64,000 nt of DNA, taken from contig CAKSJY010000001.1 of the NCBI GenBank assembly GCA_934464585.1, positions 124,001-188,000 of the forward strand, in the 5' to 3' direction. Both the position numbers and the translations under genes were made by a program. The DNA is from an uncultured Eubacteriales bacterium. Its GTDB lineage: Bacteria > Bacillota > Clostridia > Oscillospirales > Acutalibacteraceae. The notes under the pieces are model-generated. The model was not told the origin of the DNA, made no database searches, and saw only the letters and a list, made by a program, of their open reading frames with translations. Below, piece by piece: positions 1 through 6,785 of this stretch (its first letter is position 1; every line of letters starts with the position of its first letter).

Positions 1-98
1 AATATAAAACAGTAGATGAAGCGCTTGAACATATAATTGATGGTCAGAAACTCCGAGAAATAATTACTAAAGTAACAGTTTGGGAAAGAAATGTCTAA
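1..98 (+). CDS. C-terminal end of a small protein, cut by the window edge
   Basis: Reading from base 3, an open frame of about 31 codons ends with TAA at 96-98. Its sequence (VDEALEHIIDGQKLREI followed by VTVWERNV) matches the ends of the next two genes, so it is the last part of a third member of the same small family. DNA identity to 347-444 is high, which points to recent tandem duplication. Function unknown. The stop overlaps an ATG at 91, so the copies may once have been translationally coupled. Confidence 0.6.
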   Translation, partial: YKTVDEALEHIIDGQKLREIITKVTVWERNV

Positions 99-159
99 GA
101 GCAAACCTAGTTGTCCTGGTGGAACACTTAAATTTAAAAGTTTTAATGGAGTTGTTAAT

Positions 160-444
160 ATGAATAATACTAAAAATCTAGAAGAACGCTTTGAAGAAGA
201 TAGATTCAAGACAATAAGCGATTTTAAAATGTGTATGAATCGAGGAGGAGAAGTAGAATTTGAATGGAATAACAGGTATTATTCTATAACACACCCGGAT
301 GGACTCATATATATAGGTAAGGAATATAAAGAGTAAACTGCTAAGGAATATAAAACAGTAGATGAAGCTCTTGAACATATAATCGATGGTCAGAAACTTC
401 GAGAAATAATTACACAGGTAAAGGTTTGGGACAGAACAATATAA
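160..444 (+). pseudogene. Small tandem-family protein interrupted by an in-frame TAA
   Basis: From ATG 160 (ATG 91 is an alternative upstream start) the frame reads the family N-terminal half, including CMNRGGEVEFEWNNRYY, then stops at TAA 334-336. The same frame continues without any shift to TAA 442-444 and encodes the family C-terminal half (VDEALEHIIDGQKLREI, then VKVWDRTI). A single nonsense codon therefore splits what the flanking copies show to be one protein of about 95 to 118 residues. No frameshift is needed to restore it. This may be a decaying duplicate or, less likely, a read-through site or a sequencing error. The half-size product could still be made. Function unknown; repeated small acidic proteins of this kind are sometimes immunity proteins, but nothing here proves that. 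Confidence 0.6.
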
Positions 445-504
445 AGTAAAATTAATTATTTCGATGGAGCTCCGTAGTTTAAAATATTTTAAGGTGATAA
501 TAAA

Positions 505-810
505 GTGGATAAGAATATAGATATAGACTATTTAGATGATAGTTTGAATTTTACGACTGTTAGTGAGTTTGAATGGTGCATGAATTCAGGCGGAGAAATC
601 GAATTTTATTGGAAAGGAAAGGTTTATTGTGCCTTTGGAAAGCTCCAAAGGGAACCGAATAGTAATATCCAAATGTATATTAGCGAAGCAAACAAACCTG
701 AAACAGAAAAATGGTGTGATAATGTTGATGAGGTTTTGGATTATATAGTTGAAGGAGATATGTTACGTGATGTAATAACTAAGGTAAAGGTTTGGGACAG
801 AACTATATAA
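505..810 (+). CDS. Small acidic protein, intact member of the tandem family
   Basis: The protein has 101 residues from GTG 505, preceded by AAGGTGATA at 491-499. The first half carries EFEWCMNSGGEIEFYWKGK and the end reads VITKVKVWDRTI, both shared with the two copies upstream. It has no signal peptide or membrane segment, so it is probably cytoplasmic. The middle part (about residues 45-75) is longer and differs from the broken copy. I do not recognise a named domain. Three side-by-side divergent copies of a small soluble protein resemble immunity-gene clusters, but no toxin gene is visible here; the partner could lie left of the window. Confidence 0.65.
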   Translation: MDKNIDIDYLDDSLNFTTVSEFEWCMNSGGEIEFYWKGKVYCAFGKLQREPNSNIQMYISEANKPETEKWCDNVDEVLDYIVEGDMLRDVITKVKVWDRTI

Positions 811-864
811 GGCAAATTTAATTTTTATAATATTGATTTTTTGAACTTTATCTCTCATTAGGTC

Positions 865-911
865 AAAAAGTACTCCCGGTGACTGTTTATGTTGCCGGGA
901 GTACTTTTTTT
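865..911. terminator. Bidirectional intrinsic terminator
   Basis: AAAAAGTACTCCCGG (865-879) pairs with CCGGGAGTACTTTTTT (895-910) around a 15-base loop. It ends in a T run on the plus strand, and the A run at its left gives a T run on the minus strand. It can end both the tandem small-gene unit and spoVT. Confidence 0.85.
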
Positions 912-1452
912 ATTCTTCAATTTGTTTTCCTAAAAATGCTGCTGCTGTTTGAGCAAGTTTTATTTCTGTTTCTGTTGGGTAACCTTTTGAATCATTAGAA
1001 AGCATTATTACACAACCTGTTACATCTCCTGATGCTATTATTGGGTATGCAATAACAGCAGATTTATTGATTCCTTCAACCGGTTGAATAAAGTTATTGC
1101 CTTTACTGTCGGCAACAAAATTATGCCTTGATTCCATTAAATCTTCAAGAGGAGAAGTTATTCTTCTCTCCATATATTCTTTTTTCGATACTCCCGATAC
1201 AGCTACAATATGATCTCTATCTGAAATTAATGTTGGAAGTCCTGAAACTTTGGCCAAAACTTCTGCATATTGACTAGCAAATGGTGAGAGTTCACCGATT
1301 GGTGAATATTTTTTAAATATTACCTCGCCTTCAGTATCGGTGTATATTTCAAGTGGATCACCTTCACGTATTCTCAATGTTCTTCTTATTTCCTTGGGAA
1401 TAACTACTCTTCCTAAATCGTCTATTCTTCTCACTATTCCTGTTGCTTTCAT
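910..1452 (-). CDS. spoVT: Stage V sporulation protein T, AbrB-type regulator
   Basis: The 180-residue length matches SpoVT. Residues 1-50 form the AbrB-like swapped-hairpin DNA-binding domain (RRIDDLGRVVIPKEIRRTL), and the rest fits the GAF-like ligand domain of the family. In Bacillus SpoVT is a sigma-G-dependent forespore regulator that tunes late sporulation genes, including germination genes. The start is ATG 1452 with AAAAGGAGA upstream. In Bacillus spoVT follows mfd; here mfd lies 34 kb away, so the linkage has been broken. The long AbrB-GAF architecture argues against AbrB or Abh. Confidence 0.92.
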   Translation of the reverse strand: MKATGIVRRIDDLGRVVIPKEIRRTLRIREGDPLEIYTDTEGEVIFKKYSPIGELSPFASQYAEVLAKVSGLPTLISDRDHIVAVSGVSKKEYMERRITSPLEDLMESRHNFVADSKGNNFIQPVEGINKSAVIAYPIIASGDVTGCVIMLSNDSKGYPTETEIKLAQTAAAFLGKQIEE

Positions 1453-1532
1453 ATATATATAAATCTCCTTTTAATTTTAATATTGGTTTGCGTTGTTAGT
1501 TTCTGCAAATAAAAGTAGATTATACAAATATT

Positions 1533-1757
1533 TTAAACGAATAGCTGTTCGAATGTTACTCCAAATATTTCCTTTAAAGCCTTTATCTCGTCAATGTATA
1601 TATGACGTTGGCCAACTTCAATTTTTGCAAGGGCACTTCTTGTGATATCGCAACCGCGTACTTGCAGTTTAGCAGCTAGCTCATCTTGAGTCATGTGCAT
1701 GCTTTTTCGTATTTTTCGGATATTATATCCGACAATTTTTTCGTATTCACTATCCAT
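1533..1757 (-). CDS. XRE-family helix-turn-helix regulator
   Basis: This 74-residue protein is almost entirely one Cro/CI-type HTH (residues 10-68): NIRKIRKSMHMTQDELA is helix 1 and the turn, and ITRSALAKIEVGQRH is the recognition region. It has no effector domain, so it probably acts as a dimeric repressor. The start is ATG 1757 with GGAAGG upstream. It is divergent from the VanZ-like gene, and a 9-bp-arm palindrome lies between them, the usual place for an autoregulatory operator. Its link to the neighbouring membrane protein is inferred from position only. Confidence 0.85.
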   Translation of the reverse strand: MDSEYEKIVGYNIRKIRKSMHMTQDELAAKLQVRGCDITRSALAKIEVGQRHIYIDEIKALKEIFGVTFEQLFV

Positions 1758-1792
1758 AAATAAAGCCTTCCTAAAAAACCGACAAAATTTTC

Positions 1793-1821
1793 TTGACTTT
1801 ATTCTATTGGTGTGTTATTAT
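1793..1821 (+). promoter_or_regulatory. Sigma-A promoter of the VanZ-like / DUF5067 unit
   Basis: TTGACT at 1793-1798 and TATTAT at 1816-1821 are separated by 17 bases. Transcription would begin near 1828, inside the palindrome described next. Confidence 0.7.
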
Positions 1822-1822
1822 T

Positions 1823-1848
1823 ATTTTGCACCTATATAAGTGCAAAAT
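1823..1848. promoter_or_regulatory. Perfect palindrome, candidate repressor operator
   Basis: ATTTTGCAC (1823-1831) and GTGCAAAAT (1840-1848) are exact 9-base inverted arms around an 8-base AT-rich centre. The site overlaps the end of the -10 box and the expected start site, so a bound dimer would block transcription. The adjacent XRE protein is the natural candidate (inference). Confidence 0.6.
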
Positions 1849-1865
1849 ATATTTTGGAGACGAAT

Positions 1866-2279
1866 ATGTTAAAAAAGTTTTATCCGTTTTATCACATAAT
1901 TGTTTCGTTGACGTTGGGGCTTTTAATATATTTATTCCTTAGGGAAGGCACATTTATTCATTTGGTTTTTAAGAATATTCCTAATTTTTCTAAAATTAAC
2001 AATCCGTTTACAGTATTTTTGAAATATTACATGGTGGATGCATTATGGGGGTATGCCTTAACATGGGGTCTTATAGCAATTTGGAAACCTGATACAAGGT
2101 ATGAACATATAATTATTGCGGTAATTTCTTTTCTTTGTGCGGTAGCGTGGGAACTGCTACAATTATTTAACTATATGCCCGGGAGTTTTGATTTATATGA
2201 TATTATTATGTATTTAATAGCTGCATTTGTAGCTGTTGAAATAAATTTTAAAAATGAAGGGGATAGTAAAAATGAGTAA
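1866..2279 (+). CDS. VanZ-like small membrane protein
   Basis: The protein has 137 residues from ATG 1866, which has TTGGAGACG upstream; an earlier in-frame start at 1812 would lie inside the promoter. Four hydrophobic segments are visible (about residues 6-22, 55-70, 80-95 and 112-128). The WELLQ followed by PGSFDLYDI resembles the end of VanZ-family proteins. VanZ-like proteins are linked to glycopeptide resistance in some clusters, but most have unknown roles, and no vanA-type genes are present. The stop overlaps the next start by 8 bases, so the three genes from 1866 to 3434 probably form one transcript. Confidence 0.6.
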   Translation: MLKKFYPFYHIIVSLTLGLLIYLFLREGTFIHLVFKNIPNFSKINNPFTVFLKYYMVDALWGYALTWGLIAIWKPDTRYEHIIIAVISFLCAVAWELLQLFNYMPGSFDLYDIIMYLIAAFVAVEINFKNEGDSKNE

Positions 2280-2796
2280 AAAGAATAAGACAATTTTATT
2301 GGTGACTTTATCAGTAGTATTAATTGGTATTTTTGCAGTATTTGCTTTTGGGAGTTCATCGAGTAGTTCAGAAACAGTAAAAACACAAGACAGTGCCTCT
2401 GTAACGAATTCAGCAAGTATGGATCCGACAAAGGTAGGAAATTACAATGTTGTGATTGAATCTTGTAGATTGGCTACAGAAGATTTAAGTGGTGAAGAAT
2501 GTGTATTAGTCAAGTACAAATTTACAAACAATTCGGATAGAGCGATATCTTTTAACAGTGCTATAGACGATAAGGCATTTCAAAATGGAGTGGAATTAAA
2601 AGAAGACATTTTTTATGGTAGTGATTCAAATTATAGTAGTAATGATGTATATAAGGATGTGAAACCGGGAGTTACCTTAGAACTTGAGGTGCCATATGAG
2701 TTAAATGACAGTGTAACTGATATAAATGTAGAGTTGAAAGAGTTCTTTGGATGGAGCAATGACAAAATTACAAAGACATTTAGTATAGCGGAATAG
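2272..2796 (+). CDS. Membrane-anchored DUF5067 protein, copy 1
   Basis: The protein has 174 residues from ATG 2272 (GAAGGGG upstream); the earlier ATG 2254 has no ribosome site. One N-terminal membrane helix (residues 7-28) is followed by a serine-rich linker and an extracellular beta-rich domain. That domain contains YNVVIESCRL, VKYKFTNNS, DKAFQNGVEL and FYGSD, which fit DUF5067, a secreted immunoglobulin-like fold of Firmicutes. The gene is followed at once by a paralogue. Its role is unknown. No lipobox is present, so the anchor is the helix itself. Confidence 0.7.
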   Translation: MSKKNKTILLVTLSVVLIGIFAVFAFGSSSSSSETVKTQDSASVTNSASMDPTKVGNYNVVIESCRLATEDLSGEECVLVKYKFTNNSDRAISFNSAIDDKAFQNGVELKEDIFYGSDSNYSSNDVYKDVKPGVTLELEVPYELNDSVTDINVELKEFFGWSNDKITKTFSIAE

Positions 2797-2819
2797 AAAA
2801 GGGTTAAGGTGGAAAATTG

Positions 2820-3434
2820 ATGAAAAATGGTATAATCATAGCTGTAGTGGGAGCAGCTATAATTTGGGCAAGTATAATTTGTTCAGCAGTATTTGGAGAA
2901 GACTCAACAAAGAGCGTTCAAACTGCTAATAGTGTTGAGAGTAGCCAGGTAGATGCTCAAACAAGTAGTGATAGTGCCTCCTCGGGCACTTCTAATGAGA
3001 GTAAGCCAGATAATTCAGAGTTACCAAAACCACAAAAAGCGGATAATATAAAGGGTGCAGGTAATTCTAAAATTGCCGGTTATGATGTTGTGATAGAGTC
3101 TTGCAGATTAACAACAGAAAAGTATACTGGCAAAGAATATATAATTGTAAAATATAAGTTTACAAACAACTCAAAGAGAGAATGTAGTTTTTATAGTGCA
3201 GTAGGGGACAAAGCCTTTCAAAACGGAGTAGAACTGAGAGATACAATCTTTTATGGAGATGGATCTGAATACGATAGTGGAGATGTTTACAAGGATATAA
3301 AACCCGGTACTACACAGGAACTTGAACGTGCATATGAATTAAATGATATGGTATCAGATGTTACTGTTGAGGTTTCATCCGGAAGATACTCCTCAAAAGG
3401 TGCAAAAATAACTAAAACATTTAGCATAGCATAG
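2820..3434 (+). CDS. Membrane-anchored DUF5067 protein, copy 2
   Basis: The protein has 204 residues from ATG 2820 with AAGGTGG upstream. An N-terminal helix (residues 4-24) precedes a low-complexity Ser/Asp/Lys linker about 45 residues long, then the same domain as the previous gene (YDVVIESCRL, VKYKFTNNS, DKAFQNGVEL, FYGDG, DVYKDIKPG). The two domains are clearly paralogous and the linkers unrelated, as expected after an old tandem duplication with free linker drift. Exported; function unknown. Confidence 0.7.
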   Translation: MKNGIIIAVVGAAIIWASIICSAVFGEDSTKSVQTANSVESSQVDAQTSSDSASSGTSNESKPDNSELPKPQKADNIKGAGNSKIAGYDVVIESCRLTTEKYTGKEYIIVKYKFTNNSKRECSFYSAVGDKAFQNGVELRDTIFYGDGSEYDSGDVYKDIKPGTTQELERAYELNDMVSDVTVEVSSGRYSSKGAKITKTFSIA

Positions 3435-3487
3435 TAAAATTTGAGGGCGACGATTTAATATAAATTTATAGAGTTTTCAATAACCAA

Positions 3488-3517
3488 GAGAACTGCCATG
3501 TAAAAGTGGCAGTTCTC
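3488..3517. terminator. Hairpin after the DUF5067 pair, probable terminator without U tract
   Basis: GAGAACTGCCA (3488-3498) pairs exactly with TGGCAGTTCTC (3507-3517), an 11-bp stem with an 8-base loop. It sits 54 bases after the stop, but no T run follows, so termination is likely but not certain. Confidence 0.5.
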
Positions 3518-3635
3518 GCCATATATATACAAAATAGTTATAAATAAATTTAAATTTATAGAAATTTTAATGTTGACTAATTTAGGAAATAAGAATACAA
3601 TAAGGATAATAAAATTAAAAAGAGGTGTTTGCTTA

Positions 3636-3947
3636 GTGAACAATGAATTTGCAGCTGATCTTATAACTTTAGTTGATGAAGAAGGAACAGAACACGAATT
3701 TGAAATTCTTGATGTAATAGAAAATGAAAAAGGATGTTTCTTTGCATTATCTCCAACATTTGAATCCCCTGAAGAAGAAATTGACTTTAGTGGAACGTAT
3801 TTTATATTTGAAGAAATCGAAACTGACGGGGAAAAACAATTGGCTGAAGTAGAGGACGATCAGCTTTTAGACGAACTTGCAAAGCAGTTTGAAGATAGAT
3901 TTGAACAACTATATGAATTCGACGAAGATGACCAATTAAATCAATAA
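3636..3947 (+). CDS. DUF1292 (YrzB-like) small acidic protein
   Basis: The protein has 103 residues from GTG 3636, with AGAGGTG 9 bases upstream; earlier in-frame ATGs lack ribosome sites. It begins ITLVDEEGTEHEFEILDV and is strongly acidic, both features of DUF1292/YrzB. These are soluble proteins often found near ruvX and alaS in Firmicutes, with no assigned biochemical role. Here neither neighbour is present and a 6S RNA follows. Confidence 0.75.
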   Translation: MNNEFAADLITLVDEEGTEHEFEILDVIENEKGCFFALSPTFESPEEEIDFSGTYFIFEEIETDGEKQLAEVEDDQLLDELAKQFEDRFEQLYEFDEDDQLNQ

Positions 3948-3963
3948 ATTTTTCTTAAAGAAG

Positions 3964-3992
3964 TTGATTTTTGACGTCGTGTGTGTTATACT
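3964..3992 (+). promoter_or_regulatory. Sigma-A promoter of the 6S-like RNA
   Basis: TTGATT at 3964-3969 and TATACT at 3987-3992 with a 17-base spacer place the RNA start at about 3999-4000. Confidence 0.65.
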
Positions 3993-3999
3993 AAATACA

Positions 4000-4206
4000 A
4001 CATAAACACAACACCTCCTGCTTGATGCGCGGACTGTGTTCTCATAACCCTACAATTATTAAATCGGGAGCTTGACTCCGGCGGCGGATTGCAGACTTTC
4101 CTTTTTAGTGAAGGGAGCGTGAAACCGAAGGGAAGGCACCCACCTGTTGTTTAGTAGCAGGTCATTTGCATCACAATACGCTCAAGCGGGTACCTTTTAG
4201 AAACTT
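4000..4206 (+). ncRNA. ssrS: Probable 6S RNA (regulator of RNA polymerase)
   Basis: A transcript of about 200 bases lies between a promoter and a strong terminator and has no open frame. CCTGCTTGATGCG (4017-4029) can pair with CGCTCAAGCGGG near 4179-4191 as a closing stem. The middle contains TCGGGAGCTTGAC and GGCACCCACCTG, which resemble Firmicute 6S RNA as I remember it, and ACCTG..CAGGT forms a small hairpin on the 3' side. 6S RNA mimics an open promoter and binds sigma-A polymerase in stationary phase. A covariance search with the 6S model would settle the call. Confidence 0.65.
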
Positions 4207-4243
4207 AAAGGACTTATCTATTTTAATAGATAAGTCCTTTTTC
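4207..4243 (+). terminator. Intrinsic terminator of the 6S-like RNA
   Basis: AAAGGACTTATCTA (4207-4220) pairs with TAGATAAGTCCTTT (4227-4240), followed by a T run. Confidence 0.85.
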
Positions 4244-4383
4244 TTGTGTAATGACAACCAATGGTTGTGCAGAGTATAAATACTTAGAATTAACTAAGTT
4301 AAGTGAATATATAAAACTATTTGTGATTAATAAATAATTCTATTTATGCTAAGTTATTTGAGTTAGAAGTATACTCAAATCAA

Positions 4384-4412
4384 AAACACCCACACGCTAT
4401 GAGTGGGTGTTT
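4384..4412 (-). terminator. Terminator of spoVAF
   Basis: AAACACCCAC (4384-4393) pairs with GTGGGTGTTT (4403-4412). Read on the minus strand it ends in TTTTTG, 35 bases after the spoVAF stop. The 140 bases between this hairpin and the 6S terminator hold only a small palindrome (4254-4268). Confidence 0.75.
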
Positions 4413-4446
4413 ATAGATCAATTTTATTCAGTTGTGAGAAAGATAT

Positions 4447-5847
4447 TTACTTATTTGTTGTCGTTCTAATAAATCTTTTAGAAAGTGCTTTACCGTTAAA
4501 TGGAATTAAAGGATATAGGTAGCTTTTACCGGATACAGTTTTATTGGAAATAAGAAGTACTAAAACTAAAACCAGTCCGCCGATAAAACCCCATATGCTA
4601 AATAATTGCGTTAGAATTAGAAGTGTTATTCTTAGAAATTTCAAAGCATAACCTAACTCTAGGCTTTGTTGAGTATAGTTTGATACTGCAACAAATGCCA
4701 TATATAGCATTGCTTCGGTATTGAACCACCCGGATTTAACAGCAAAGTCGCTTAAAATTATTGCACCGATAATGCTTAGGGTTGTACTTACAGAGCTTGG
4801 TGTGTGCAATGATGCAAGCTTTAAACCGTCGATTACCAGTTCTAAAAGAATTAACTGCCAAAATATAGGTATATTTATATCTTCACTTGGAATCAAAAAT
4901 TTAAAGGTGTGTGGAATATAATTTGGAAACTGTAGGGCTAAAAGCCATAGAGGGGTAATAATCAAAGTTGTTAAACTTATAAGATAGCGGGAAATACGTA
5001 GGTAAGTGCCTGTTATAGGTGGAAAATAGTAGTCATCAGCCTCTTCTAATACATCAAAGATTGAGGTTGGAATAATAATTGCAAAGGGCGAATTATCAAC
5101 TAATATGACTATATTACCGTCATATATAGCAGAGGATGCTGTATCGGGACGTTCTGTAAACTTTACCTTTGGAAATGGATTATACCATTTAAAATGATAT
5201 AATTCTTCGATTAGGCTTTGCTGATTCATTGTTAGAGACTCGACGTCAATGTCCTCAATTTTTTGCGTTATTTCTTTTAATAATTTTTTGTCGACCTTGT
5301 TTTCAATATAGCAAACCGCAACATCTGTTTTAGAAAGATTCCCGACATTAAATGCTTTTATATGAAGCATTGGAGTGCGTATTCTTCTTCGTATAAGGGC
5401 AGTATTACATATTAAGGTTTCGACAAAACCATCTTTAGAACCTCTAAGTACACGGTCTTTTTCCGGCTCACCTGTATCTCTTTGAGGATATGTTCTCGTA
5501 TCAATGAGAATGGCTTCGTCAAAGCCCTCAATAACTAGTGCCATCATTCCGGCAAGTATGCTTGTAGATATTTTATCTATGTCGGAAGAAATATCGACTT
5601 CTACGTAAGGCACACCTTCCTTTGAAAACGAGTGTGCGTCTTTATATGCGCTTTCATCTTTTACAGAATAAAAGAATTCAATTATTTTTTCGACAACGCT
5701 GTCTTTTAAAAGACCATCTATAAAAAATATAGCGGCATTGTGTCCGTTAAATTTCATTGTACGATATACAAAATCGAAACTTTCGTTTACTTTTAAGGTT
5801 TCTTTTAGCTTTTGTATGGTTATATTAATATTTTGGTCAAGTGGCAT
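4447..5847 (-). CDS. spoVAF: SpoVAF/GerA-family spore membrane protein
   Basis: The protein has 466 residues. A soluble N-terminal region (1-280) carries RTYPQRDTGEPEKDRVLRG and an NTALIRRRIR motif at 148-157, both typical of SpoVAF and GerAA subunits. About five to six membrane segments follow between residues 285 and 440. GerA-family proteins sit in the spore inner membrane and act in nutrient germination; SpoVAF is encoded with spoVA genes in Bacillus and associates with the germination channel. No gerB, gerC or spoVA gene is next to it, so it is an orphan. GerAA-type receptor subunit remains the alternative. The start is ATG 5847 with AGAGGTGAT upstream. Confidence 0.8.
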   Translation of the reverse strand: MPLDQNINITIQKLKETLKVNESFDFVYRTMKFNGHNAAIFFIDGLLKDSVVEKIIEFFYSVKDESAYKDAHSFSKEGVPYVEVDISSDIDKISTSILAGMMALVIEGFDEAILIDTRTYPQRDTGEPEKDRVLRGSKDGFVETLICNTALIRRRIRTPMLHIKAFNVGNLSKTDVAVCYIENKVDKKLLKEITQKIEDIDVESLTMNQQSLIEELYHFKWYNPFPKVKFTERPDTASSAIYDGNIVILVDNSPFAIIIPTSIFDVLEEADDYYFPPITGTYLRISRYLISLTTLIITPLWLLALQFPNYIPHTFKFLIPSEDINIPIFWQLILLELVIDGLKLASLHTPSSVSTTLSIIGAIILSDFAVKSGWFNTEAMLYMAFVAVSNYTQQSLELGYALKFLRITLLILTQLFSIWGFIGGLVLVLVLLISNKTVSGKSYLYPLIPFNGKALSKRFIRTTTNK

Positions 5848-5908
5848 TATATCACCTCTTGTTTTAGCCTTTTCCGATAATATGTTTTTTATTCTTTTAA
5901 TTTTAAAT

Positions 5909-5937
5909 TTGATAGGACTTTTTATTTGTGATATAAT
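5909..5937 (+). promoter_or_regulatory. Consensus sigma-A promoter
   Basis: TTGATA at 5909-5914 and TATAAT at 5932-5937 are 17 bases apart. Transcription would start near 5944, about 24 bases before the ATT start of the next gene. Confidence 0.75.
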
Positions 5938-5967
5938 CGTGAACGATGCTGTTATAAGGAGTGAGCA

Positions 5968-6756
5968 ATTATAGAATCTAAAAAGGTAAGATATTCTATA
6001 TTGGACGAGCTTAGGGGACTATGTATTTTTTGCATGATATTTTATCATGCTTTTTATACGATGTCTTTTATGTTTAATATGAAAATCGGAAAAGAATTGT
6101 TTATGTTCTTTAAACCTGTAGAACCTCTTTTTGCCGGAATCTTTATTTTAATTTCGGGATTGTGTTGTAACTTATCCCATTCCAACCTCAAAAGAGGGTT
6201 AAAGCTTTTGGTAGTAGCGCTGTTTTTAAGTGTGGTAACATATTTTTTGGGGAAGGATGTATTTATATCGTTTGGTATATTACACATGCTTTCCTTGTGT
6301 ATGATACTATGTGGGTTAGTTTATAATTTGATAAAAAAAATAAACCCATTTGTAGGAATGCTAATTTGTGCGTTTTTTTATGTGCTTACAGAATCTGTGC
6401 AATTTGGAATATTTGGCATTAGAAATATTTTCAAAGTTTACATACCTAAAGGACTTTATGATATAGGGATATTTTTTCCATTTGGAATTTATAATAGTAG
6501 TTTTTATTCTGCGGATTATTTTCCGATGTTTCCGTGGATGTTTGTGTTCTTTTTTGGAGTATTTTTGGGGATAGGTATATTTAATAACAAATATTCTTTA
6601 AAAGAATATTCCCAATATGAGATTTTAAAAAAATTAGTTTATAAGGATTATGTTCCGTTTTTATCGTTTATGGGGAGGAATTCTCTTTTAATATATATAA
6701 TACATCAACCCGTGATTTATATTATTTTATATGTTGTGGGTTTGTTTATACAATAA
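5968..6756 (+). CDS. DUF1624 / heparan-alpha-glucosaminide N-acetyltransferase-like membrane protein, ATT start
   Basis: The family begins with a few residues before DELRGL, so the frame must start upstream of TTG 6001. An in-frame TGA at 5962-5964 leaves only ATT 5968, ATA 5971 and ATA 5998. ATT 5968 lies 6 bases after AAGGAG (5956-5961) and gives a 262-residue protein with an ESKKVRYSILDELRG N-terminus. About seven membrane helices follow. The YH in the first helix and the ISGLCCNLSHSN loop match the catalytic-domain family of membrane acetyltransferases; the substrate is unknown. A rare ATT start usually lowers expression. Confidence 0.75.
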   Translation: MIESKKVRYSILDELRGLCIFCMIFYHAFYTMSFMFNMKIGKELFMFFKPVEPLFAGIFILISGLCCNLSHSNLKRGLKLLVVALFLSVVTYFLGKDVFISFGILHMLSLCMILCGLVYNLIKKINPFVGMLICAFFYVLTESVQFGIFGIRNIFKVYIPKGLYDIGIFFPFGIYNSSFYSADYFPMFPWMFVFFFGVFLGIGIFNNKYSLKEYSQYEILKKLVYKDYVPFLSFMGRNSLLIYIIHQPVIYIILYVVGLFIQ

Positions 6757-6785
6757 ATTTTACTATCTAAAAGGCAGGGAAAACA

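Noticed and set aside
334..336. Programmed read-through of the TAA in the small tandem gene
   Set aside because: The base after the stop and the surrounding sequence show no known read-through signal, and the gene is a duplicate beside an intact copy, so decay is simpler.
5848..5920. Sigma-G or sigma-F promoter of spoVAF
   Set aside because: CATATTA is present on the minus strand, but no GHATR-like -35 lies at the required spacing.
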